Assembly: GCF_017591435.1 (NCBI RefSeq)
Contig: NC_059256.1
Span: 13,005,286-13,069,285 of the forward strand
From: Portunus trituberculatus
Taxonomy: Eukaryota > Arthropoda > Malacostraca > Decapoda > Portunidae
Length of the DNA: 64,000 bases
Reading direction: 5' to 3'
The notes beneath the pieces are model-generated. The model searched no databases, was not told the origin of the DNA, and saw only the letters and a list, made by a program, of their open reading frames with translations. The position numbers and the translations under genes were made by a program. Position 1 is the stretch's first letter. Each line of letters starts with the position of its first letter. Below, one piece after another: positions 56,480 through 64,000 of this stretch.

Positions 56480-57709
56480 GACGTTGAGAACCCTTGCAAT
56501 TTGGGTGTCTACATTTCTGGATCGTGTGTCCTGGCTTCTTACAGTATGTACACCAGGGGAATTATATGCATTTGGCGAGAATCCGGTTGGCTTACCACCC
56601 GCGCCCCAAAACCTTCCCAAAGGAGGACCTAACATTAGACAGTGAACCACGACCTCTACTACCCAGGGATCCCATCAACAAAGCAAACGCATCAGCCACT
56701 TTAGCGGCAGACATAAGCTCACTCTCTCCCGTTCTTCCACATGCCTCAGAATATTAAATGGTAACTTGTTCTTCCATTCTTCCAGGACCATTAGATTGAG
56801 CAACTCCGAAAAGGTGGTAATGTTAAGGGCGACTAACCATTTCTTAAATTGTCTTAGTTTCTCACTAGCAATTCAACATAGGTGTGAGACTCTGGTTTCA
56901 CATACTTTCGGAACTGTTGTCGGTATCCATCAGAAGTGATAGAGTAGGCGTCTAGAATGTTACCTTTGATCTCTTCATATTCTACCTCATCACTAAGGCC
57001 GTTGTATACCCTATAAGCTTTTCCTACTAGCTTAGGGACAAGGAGAGACACCCACTGATCCTTGGGCCATTTATTCCTATTAGCAATGCTCTCAAAAGCG
57101 CGAAATGACCCGTCAACATCAGATTCATCAAAAGGGGGAACTAGCGGAGCAGCTGTAGCAGGATTAAAGCTTGCTAACTGTTTCTTTATATCTATTTCTT
57201 CCTCTAAACTTAGCGTCATTTCGTAGGGCTAACTCCTGAATTTCTAACTCTTTCTCCTGCCTTCTAAGTTGTAACTGAAATTCTCTCTTTCTTTTCCTGT
57301 AATTCTGCTTCTCTTTCTGCCTGTAGTTGCATTTCTTTTGCTTCTTTTTCTGCCTGTAGTTGCATTTGTTTTTCATGCATCCGGTATTCTAGTTTAAGCT
57401 TCTCAATTTCCCATTGACTTATCCTACTCTTATCCTGTTCTTCCTGGGGACTGTGTATTATAGTCCTCGTAGAGGCTGACATGGGAGTTAACTCTTCTAT
57501 GGCATTTCCTAGCAACTGACCTTCTTGCACTAGATGTTCAACAACTACATTCTTAATGACCTCTTTAGTCATCTGAGACGTGATGGGAACATCAAAATGT
57601 TTAGCGATGGCTTTCCATTGGTCCTTCTTTATATTAGCATATTTAAGTTGTTCCAGAGAAGGGTCGGCACTAGATTAAAATCTTTAACGTTAAACTGAGC
57701 GGAAGCCAT
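56480..57709 (-). pseudogene. LTR element gag
   Basis: ATG at 57709 starts MASAQFNVKDFN; after a shift KKDQWKAIAKHFDVPI-type sequence and QMTKEVIKNVVVEHLVQEG (a SAP-like start). A coiled-coil segment rich in Gln, Glu and Lys (EKQMQLQAEKEAKEMQLQAE) lies at about 57380-57290. The capsid-like core has FRAFESIANRNKWPKDQW, LVGKAYRVYNGL and ILDAYSITSDGYRQQFRKYV (57219-56870). The knuckle CTYCKKPGHTIQKC (C-x2-C-x4-H-x4-C) is at 56521-56562. At least three frameshifts. It would form the particle and package RNA. Confidence 0.75.
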
Positions 57710-57769
57710 ATTAAATAGATGTTAAACCACAACTGAGAGAAAAAATGATAAGCGAAAAGTGACTCAATA

Positions 57770-58721
57770 ATAAAGGCAACCTTGAGTCGTCGGATAAGTA
57801 AAAAGGGCAAACCTATTAGCCAGATAAACAGGACCACCCGTTACCTCCCCTACAGAGCGAGAGGTAGCAGGAGGAGTTGTCTTCGGACCGGCAGACTCAA
57901 CCGAAGAGCGAGCGGCCAATGAAGCATAGGATGTCGCACTAGTACCGTCCTTCTGGCGGAAGAGGAGTTCACGGCGGGCGGTACCGAGGCTGATAAATTG
58001 ACTATTGGCAAGCTGAAATGTCCTGCTCCAGGCGATACCTGGGGCATTGCCTGGAACGTACCTAGTGAGCATAACGGCAATGGAAAAAATAAGCTGCACC
58101 ATTGCAATGCTTCTCTGAATGTGAGTCTAGTGCAGAGCAATTACCACATCGGGAAGCTTCCTTACACGATCTTTTGCCGTGATCGTAGCTATAGCATGAG
58201 AAGCACTGAAGAGGGCGAGAAACAACGCCTTACCCTAAGGTTGATAGAACCGATATGAACACGGTCAGGAAGGGTTGAACCAAAAAATGTGAGAAGGGCA
58301 GTGTTGGAGGAGTTCCTCATCTTAGTCACCTTTTGCACAGAAGTAGGACACATTGCTAGTATTTCCTCCTCTGGAAATTCATAAAGGTCTTGACTATAAA
58401 CACAAGCTTTGCTATAATTAAAGGTGGGATGAGCCTTAACAGTCTCAAACATGCTGTCAGAAGGGCATCCCAGCCTGGAAACCCAACCATCCAGCACAGG
58501 ACGGCCCCTACTGGGCGATCCCTCCAGCGGGTGGCTCCGCTGTCCACTGGCAGCCTACGTAGGAACCATTTAGTCTGGCCCCTCACTGGCGACCTTACAA
58601 GCATGGGTTGCCCTCTCCCCCTCGAAAGGGCAGAGCAGGGGCCTAAGCCCCCTCTAGCCCAGCTCGCCAGGTTGCAGGGGCATGCAAGCCCCCCCACCAC
58701 GACAAGGCGGTTCCCATCTGG
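57770..58721 (-). mobile_element. LINE family A, copy A8 (5' leader and ORF1 part)
   Basis: 5' leader 58721-58470 joined by an internal deletion at GGGCAT|CCC (58467) to ORF1 from the region CPSDSMFETVKAHPTFNYSK onward, through the knuckles near 58200-58080, ending at CCGACGACTC near 57795. The ORF1 sequence carries the same rare changes as A10 (a TAG in CTCACTAGGTACG and AGAGAAGCATTG). With A7 it makes one copy interrupted by the LTR element, with about 165 bases of ORF1 lost at the junction. The 5' end lies inside the ORF1 start of A9. Confidence 0.8.
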
Positions 58722-59265
58722 GGAGGGTCTTGTGGAGGGGAATCCTCCTTCCCACTCAGACCTGAAGATGACGTCTCCCGGGCTAGGTCAGCAACCTCAC
58801 GAGAACCTAAATGTGTTTTGTGTTTTCCCATAAAGAACAGCTACACAAAGATTGGCTCCAGGGGCAAGGGAAACCACCTACTGGGACTACAATGGGAGGA
58901 AGCACTGGCTGCCGTGGACGGGGTACCTCGTCCCCATGCGGACCAGTCGTTTAAAAAAAGGTTCCACATGATTCGAAAGTTTGTCCACGACAGAGCTGAG
59001 ACCCCCTCCCAAAGCATCCCAGCCTGGACACCCAACCATCCAGCACAGGACAGCCCCTATTGGGCGATCCCTTCACCGGGTGGCTCCGCTGGTCCACTGG
59101 CAGCCTATGTAGGAACCATTTAGTTTGGCCCTCACTGGCGACCTTACTAGCATGGGTAGCCTCTCCCCTCGAAAGGGTAGAGCAGGGGCCTAAGCCCCCT
59201 CTAGCCTCGCTCACAGGGGCACGCAAGCCCCCCCACCACGACAAGGCGGTTCTCATCTGGGGGGG
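58722..59265 (-). mobile_element. LINE family A, copy A9 (5' end only)
   Basis: 5' leader from about 59255 (AGATGAGAACCGCC) to ORF1 start MGKHKTHLGSREVADLARET (58831 on) as far as DSPPQDPP, where A8 begins in the same orientation. A8 is therefore inserted in A9; the rest of A9 is not seen, probably beyond the gap. Confidence 0.8.
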
Positions 59266-59848
59266 AAGAAAACAGGGAAAGGTTCCATACTCAACGGAGG
59301 AAAGAAATGACTATGTCATCTCTGAATGACATTGAGTCAAAATGCTTCTAAAATCAGGGATGCTCTTGATATGACTGAAGATGAACCTGTGACAGTATCA
59401 CAGTTCTTAAATCTAAGAGACATTATGATTACTGTAATGGCAATCACGTCGTTACGACGACTTATGAAATTTGCTGAATTCAGATTATTTGAAGTAGCAG
59501 AAAAAGAAGAGAGGTTGGACCGTGAAACTAAACAATTCCAGTGCTGGGTAATTAGAATATCGAGACATAAGACAGCAGCACAAGGGCCTTCACTGATATT
59601 TTAATCAGAAGCTGAAAGTAAAGCATTTGATGCTTATTTGAAATACTACAGGCCTGCACTGAGCCTGACTGTTATGTTTTCCGAAACAGATACACAGAGT
59701 GCGCAATCCTGTTGTACAAAAAATGAGCTACTCCTCTTTATCAAAAGCAGTGTCTAAGACAGGAAAAAAAACTGAAGTCTTAACATCAATAACCTCCAGA
59801 ATTCTTAGAAGGAGCCAGATAACTGCACTATGGGAGAAAGATGAGACT
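59266..59848 (+). pseudogene. Crypton-like tyrosine recombinase remnant
   Basis: From ATG 59326: ASKIRDALDMTEDEPVTVSQ, FLNLRDIMITVMAITSLRRL, MKFAEFRLFEVAEKEERLDR, CWVIRISRHKTAAQGPSLIF, TAA at 59602; then in another frame ESKAFDAYLKYYRPALSL. The pattern L-x-x-R-D/N-x-L...A-x-x-x-R...M-x-x-F...V-x-V-x-x-H-K-T-x-x-x-G-P-x-x-x-x-F...Y-x-x-x-x-R-P is that of Crypton-type tyrosine recombinases (H-K-T block of the catalytic domain). The C-terminal R-H-x-x-Y part is absent, so it is inactive. It is cut by A10. The assignment is from pattern memory. Confidence 0.45.
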
Positions 59849-60929
59849 AAGATGAGGAACTCCTCCAACATTGTGCCCTTCTCACATCTTTTGGTTCAAC
59901 CCTTCCTGACCGTGTTCATATCGGTCCTATCAACCTTAGGGTAAGGCGTTGTTTCTCGCCCTCTTCAGTGCTTCTCACGGCAAAAGATCGTGTAAGGAAG
60001 CTTCCCGATGTGGTAATTGCTCTGCACTAGACTCACATTCAGAGAAGCATTGCAATGGTGCAGCTTATTGTTTCCATTGCCGTTATGCTCACTAGGTACG
60101 TTCCAGGCAATGCCCCAGGTATCGCCTGGAGCAGGACATTTCAGCTTGCCAATAGTCAATTTATCAGCCTCGGTAGCGCCCGCCGTGAACTCCTCTTCCG
60201 CCAGAAGGACGGTACTAGTGCAACATCCTATGCTTCATTGGCCGCTCGCTCTTCGGTTGAGTCTGCCGGTCCGAAGACAACTCCTCCTGCTACCTCTCGC
60301 TCTGTAGGGGAGGGGCGGGTGGTCCTGTTTATCTGGCTAATAGGTTTGCCCTTTTATCCGACGACTCATTTGAGTCACCTGTAAGAAGCGACGAGAATAA
60401 TACGGACTTGACCAAACATACCCATGTCGTTGATGTCCATTTGCCTCCTCCATCGCCTAAGCCTTTGAAGGGCATGACCAAACGGCACCGCGGCTCTGCG
60501 GAGTTGATAAAATTTACTCAGCATAAGCAATCTAAGGTTTCTCCCAGTGCACACGCTCGTGAGTCCTCCAGGGACCGCTCTGTAAGGGTAGCTCCAGTAG
60601 TTTCTGCTCAGCCTTCTGTGACATCCTTTGTCTCAGATCGGGCTTCTTGTGATGAGGATGGTCTTCGCATGGAGACGTCTGATGATATTGTCACAGCTGC
60701 CCCTCATGGACCAACTGTGTCAAAAAGTGCATTCCAGCCTGACCCTCGTCCTCCGATGACAGGTAGGTGTGATGATGGTACGCATCACTCACCGGTAAGC
60801 CGAAAGGCAGCGGTCCAACGACCTGGAACATCACAACTCCCGGTGTCTTCTCTTCGCTTGAATATTTCTAGACAGGCGAGTCACGGCCAGCCCCTTCAAA
60901 AGGCTCGCCCGTCCACTGCACCTAAATAG
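59849..60929 (+). pseudogene. Family A ORF1 (A10), C-terminal part
   Basis: The first knuckle is destroyed by a 17-base deletion (CFS followed by GKRSC; compare A8). The second, CGNCSALDSHSEKHC, and third, CFHC, remain, then a TAG in place of CAG (HQV). The tail frame 60408-60929 is open: VVDVHLPPPSPKPLKGMTKR, SFVSDRASCDEDGLRMETSD, ending QKARPSTAPK and TAG. Two or three frame breaks. Confidence 0.75.
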
Positions 60930-60934
60930 TCATC

Positions 60935-61386
60935 TTCAAGCTTCTACAGTGGAACTGTAGAGGCCTTCGCGCCTCGTGGGGGGAACTCCGAGCTTTGCTG
61001 TCGGAGTTCTCTCCAGCCTGTGTAGCTCTACAAGAGACTATGCTAGGTGATAGTACTTAATCTAGTCCTCCTGGCTATCGTGCCTTTTTTAACACTCCTT
61101 TCCCTGACCAGGGCCACACCACGGTGGCACAGCTATTTTAGTCCGTCAGGATATACCTGTTATCCCGGTACAACTTAACTCTCCCTTTCAGGTGGTTGCT
61201 GTTAAGGTCTTTATGGGACGACTGTACACCATCTGCAGTTTATATCTCCCTCCTCGGCTTTCTGTCTCCAGGGGTATGCTTGATGGCCTGGTGCGTCAGC
61301 TAACTCCGCCTTTTCTTTTATTGGGAGATTTTAACGGCCGTCACCCATTGTGGGATGAAGATGCTAGTAATCCTCGTGGGGTTTGA
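60935..61386 (+). pseudogene. Family A ORF2 (A10), endonuclease part
   Basis: Reads LQWNCRGLRAS...LLSEFSPACVALQETML, then after indels near 61060 and 61120 QDIPVIPVQLNSPFQVVAVK, VFMGRLYTICSLYLPPRL, LTPPFLLLGDFNGRHPLWDE and DASNPRGV with TGA at 61384. The E of LQET and the D/N of GDFN are endonuclease active-site residues. The element stops at this point; 3' truncation again points to a secondary deletion. Confidence 0.75.
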
Positions 61387-61935
61387 GTTTTTTATTACAA
61401 TTTTCATTGATGAGGAAAAAATGTAATAATGTCAAAAAAAGCATTTGGCATTTTCTTCCTTTTATTTTGGAAAATTATGAAATAAATGAAAATTTTAGAA
61501 ACATTCCATACAAATTATCCTGAATTTATTCTTAGAAGACAAATAAAACTATAATAATTATTTCTAATGTGCAATGAACCATGAAATGTATATTACAAGT
61601 GTTGTTTATAAAAACTGAAGAGACTGCGTAAGGTTTTGTGATTTATTTCCCGTAGGTGTGTGTACTTTTTGTCATACTTAATTTTGGCCTGCTTCCAGTT
61701 CACTCTAAAAGTGTTTTTGCTTATTTCATTCATTTTTTAGCAACATTTGGTTGAATCTCTGCCCAACAATACTGTCAACTTTTATGACAGGGACACTGCA
61801 TGTTCTTGTATTTATTTTTATTCTTTGTCTTTTTGTTGTTTTTTCCTCCACACAGGCCACAGGGCTTTTGGAGCGCTTCAGGGAGTGTGGTTCGCTCACG
61901 GGGTGGAGACCTCTGTGGAAACAATTTCTATGAAA
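61387..61935. other. No gene recognised
   Basis: AT-rich sequence; two overlapping 60-codon frames near 61750-61935 have no recognisable motif. Confidence 0.4.
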
Positions 61936-62488
61936 TAAACTAATCAGCAGCCTAGCAATGAAATAAATTAATCAGCAGCCTAGCATTGAAATATATTAAC
62001 CAGTATCCTAGCATAAAAATAAATTAATCAGCAGCCTAGCAATGAAATATATTAACCAGTATCCTAGCAATGAAATAAATTAATCAGCAGCCTCGCATTG
62101 AAATATATTAATCAGCAGCCTAGTTCTGAAGTAAATAAATGAGCATCCTAGCATTGAAGTAAATTAATCACCATCCTAGCATGGAAATAAATTAATTAGC
62201 AGCCTAGCAATGAAATAAATTAATCAGCAGCCTAGCATTGAAATATATTAACCAGTATCCTAGCATAAATATAAATTAATCAGCAGCCTAGCAATGAAAT
62301 ATATTAACCATTATCCTAGCAATGAAATAAATTAATTAGCAGCCTCGCTTTGAAATATATTAATAAGCAGCCTAGTTCTGAAGTAAATAAATGAGCATCC
62401 TAGCATTGAAGTAAATTAATAAGCATCCTAGCATTGAAATAGATTTATCAGCAACCTAGTAGTAAAATAAATTAATCACCAGTAACAC
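61936..62488. repeat. 28-bp satellite with 252-bp higher-order period
   Basis: Monomer of the form AATAAATTAATCAGCAG-CCTAGCATTGA, about 28 bases, about 19-20 copies. The pattern of monomer variants (GCAGCC, GTATCC, GCATCC, TTCTGAAG) repeats after nine units: CCTAGCAATG at 61951 and the equivalent at 62203. Confidence 0.9.
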
Positions 62489-62851
62489 TGAAAAAAAAAA
62501 AAAAAAATTTCGGAGACTTTTATTTTTTTTCTTAGCAACATCAAAAAGCACAGCGCAATTAGTCATAAAGGCAAAAAAAGGCTATTTTTTTTCCTTTCTT
62601 TTAGTGCAAAGTTCAAGCCAATACGTCTCAGTTTTTTTTTTTTTTAAATTTTGGCGAATATTTCTTTCTAAACTATTGATTTTTGGCACCTTAAATCAAC
62701 TTTTCAACGGTGAATAAAGGTTTTCCTTCAATATCTCAAAAACTAAGCGACCTATCGAAAAAAAACTTTCTTCAGTAAGACTATCATTATTTTTGCGTTC
62801 TACATCAGAATCTGGTCACGTTTTTTTTTTTCTATTACTCAAAAATTGCGT
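62489..62851. other. T/A-tract-rich, no gene
   Basis: Long A and T runs; no motif supported. Confidence 0.4.
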
Positions 62852-63670
62852 CAAAATTCAATGCGCATGCGCAGTAGAAAACGCAGAGAGACGCAATTGA
62901 CAGCATTGAAAAGACCTTGGTACGGTATATCTTTCTGCGTATTTTTTTTTACTTCACGTTGGTAAGTTTTTTTTTTTTTTTTTTTACAAATAATGTTTTT
63001 TTTTTTTGAGATTTTTAAACAATTTTCCGGCCAAAACTATGGAACATATTGAACATTACTATAGCTAAAAAAAAAAAGCACCTAAATACACTTTTTGATC
63101 AATAAATATCACACAAGTGTTTACGCTCTATAGTTTTTGTTCAATGGTGGATTTTGTGTGTTTTTTTTTAAAGTTTTTGCTAGTGCGCATGCGCAGTTGC
63201 GGGAGCAGACACAAGAAATATCAACCGTCAGAAAGGACTTTATACGCCACATCTATTTCCAAAATTCATTGCGCATGCGCAGTAGAAAACGCAGAGACAC
63301 CCAATTGACAGCATTGAAAAGACCTTGGTACGGTATATCTTTCTGCGTATTTTTTTTTTACTTCACGTTGGTAAGTTTTTTTTTACAAATATTGTATTTT
63401 TTTTTTTAGATTTTTAAACAATTTTCCGGCCAAAACTATGGAACATTTAACATTTACTATAGCTAAAAAAAAAAAAAAAAAAGCACCTATATACACTCTT
63501 TGATCAATAAATATCACAAGTGTTTACGCTCTATAGTTTTTGTTCAATGGTGGATTTTGTGTTTTTTTTTCAGTTTTTGCCAGTACGCATGCGCAGTAGC
63601 GGGAGCAGACACAAGAAATGTCCACCGTCAGAAAGGACTTTATACGCCACATCAATTTCCAAAAGTGTTT
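62852..63670. repeat. 408-bp tandem repeat, two units
   Basis: GCGCATGCGCAGTAGAAAAC occurs at 62863 and 63271; the following text (TTGACAGCATTGAAAAGACC, TTTTCCGGCCAAAACTATGG, AGTGTTTACGCTCTATAG, AGACACAAGAAAT) repeats in order. The units differ mostly in T/A-run length. Confidence 0.9.
62863..63594. promoter_or_regulatory. Four NRF1/Ewg-like GCGCATGCGC sites
   Basis: Exact GCGCATGCGC at 62863-62872, 63185-63194 and 63271-63280, and ACGCATGCGC at 63585-63594, all followed by AG. The palindrome is the known binding sequence of NRF1 (Ewg in insects). Whether it works here is unknown. Confidence 0.35.
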
Positions 63671-63732
63671 TGAATTTCGCCGGTAAGTTTTTTTTTTTTT
63701 TTTTTACAAATATTTTTAATTTAAAAAAAATG

Positions 63733-63870
63733 GAGCCAATCAGGGAGAGGAGTTGGGATGACGTAGGCAAGCCACGCTTGTCCCGCGGCCATTTTAGTTC
63801 TCGCCTTTGCTCTGTGAGGAACCGGCTATCTTTGTGCTCCATATCCATTCCTGAGGAACCGTCTACTTGG
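63733..63870 (+). promoter_or_regulatory. Promoter-like segment and possible first exon
   Basis: Cluster of AGCCAATCAG (CCAAT, 63736-63740), TGACGTA (CRE-like, 63759-63765) and GCCATTTTAG (YY1/Pho-like, 63789-63798), followed by a donor-like ACTTGG|GTAAAG at 63870/63871. This is the make-up of a TATA-less housekeeping promoter running off the right edge of the window. An ATG at 63731 also opens a 51-codon frame (MEPIRERSWDD...), so a coding role is possible. Confidence 0.35.
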
Positions 63871-64000
63871 GTAAAGTCTGAATAATTCATTTCTTTGTTG
63901 TTATATATGCATTCTATTTAAGTTTAGTTCGTTGCTAGTATATTGGTGAATTTTGTTAAATGCCTGGATAGTGATTTATTTATTTTAATGCTACGATGAT
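63871..64000. other. Possible first intron; window edge
   Basis: AT-rich after the donor-like site. Confidence 0.25.

Larger units (their letters stand above)
52405..57770 (-). mobile_element. Ty3/gypsy-type LTR element, integrase before RT (Gmr1-like)
   Basis: Minus-strand order: gag (57709), CCHC knuckle (56521-56562), protease (DTGA near 56306-56314), integrase (55706-54540), reverse transcriptase (54516-53700), RNase H (53690-53090), polypurine tract, 3' LTR. Integrase upstream of RT is the Ty1/copia order, but the integrase carries a GPY-type module and the RT is Ty3/gypsy-like; that combination is known from the Gmr1 group. The 5' LTR and primer site are missing: the internal region meets family A sequence at about 57770. 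Many frameshifts; inactive as assembled. Confidence 0.8.
59849..61386 (+). mobile_element. LINE family A, copy A10 (ORF1 C-part and endonuclease)
   Basis: Begins within ORF1 (KMRNSSNIV) and ends within the endonuclease at DASNPRG. It is an inverted near-copy of A7 plus A8 without the LTR insertion, so it shows the empty site. Confidence 0.85.

Noticed and set aside
52405..57770. Assignment to Ty1/copia because integrase precedes RT
   Set aside because: The GPY-type module after integrase, the YLDD RT and the RNase H motifs are Ty3/gypsy-like; gene order alone is not enough.
61936..62488. CRISPR-like array
   Set aside because: Units are contiguous 28-mers without unique spacers, in a eukaryotic context; it is a satellite.

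Overview
The window looks like repeat-rich chromosomal DNA of an arthropod, most probably a decapod crustacean. This is an inference from dense dinucleotide microsatellites, AGGTTAGGTT-type runs, and the mix of Nimb/I-like and Jockey/CR1-like LINEs, Penelope, Harbinger, Merlin, Crypton, THAP and Ty3/gypsy sequences. There is no bacterial-type gene organisation, and I see no rRNA, tRNA or CRISPR. Three runs of exactly 500 N (2111-2610, 45406-45905, 51400-51899) are scaffold gaps, so order and distance across them are not proven.

Most of the sequence is one non-LTR retrotransposon family, called family A here (full length about 6.1 kb). It has a GC-rich 5' leader, ORF1 with an RRM-like fold and CCHC knuckles, ORF2 with endonuclease, reverse transcriptase (YVDD) and RNase H, and a 3' end built on GCGGCGCC. 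Ten partial or full copies are numbered A1-A10: A1 3657-9787 (-), A2 10241-16279 (-), A3 31214-33567 (+), A4 33568-39205 (+), A5 39206-41915 (+), A6 45906-50245 (+), A7 51900-52404 (-), A8 57770-58721 (-), A9 58722-59265 (-), A10 59849-61386 (+). All carry frameshifts. A4 and A6 are almost the same sequence and share two internal deletions.

Layout: 1-3656 holds a LINE fragment, a 66-bp palindrome, microsatellites and a folded-back Penelope-like fragment. 3657-18000 holds A1, A2 and ORF1/ORF2 fragments of other LINEs on the minus strand. 18002-18560 is the GIY-YIG end of a Penelope-like element. 19166-19800 is a possible piggyBac remnant. 19866-27541 is a PIF/Harbinger DNA transposon with recognisable terminal repeats and TAA target duplication. 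It carries a three-exon MADF gene (+) and a broken transposase (-), and it is interrupted by a LINE (family G) sitting between GA microsatellites. 28243-28554 is a minisatellite ORF. 28960-30723 is a family E LINE abutting a Merlin transposase fragment. 31214-42909 is A3-A5 plus a possible LTR. 42910-45405 holds Merlin, family E and integrase remnants. 50479-51100 carries THAP-domain exons, the best candidate for a host gene fragment. 52405-57770 is a Ty3/gypsy-type element whose integrase lies upstream of reverse transcriptase (Gmr1-like order), inserted into a family A copy. 59266-59848 is a Crypton-like recombinase remnant. 61390-64000 holds a 28-bp satellite with 252-bp higher-order period, a 408-bp tandem repeat rich in GCGCATGCGC sites, and a promoter-like segment.

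No set of genes here works as a host pathway. The functional logic is that of mobile elements: gag-like ORF1 plus endonuclease/reverse transcriptase for LINEs, MADF DNA-binding partner plus DDE transposase for Harbinger, and gag-protease-integrase-RT-RNase H for the LTR element. None appears intact as assembled. Many lesions are one-base homopolymer changes that may be assembly errors.
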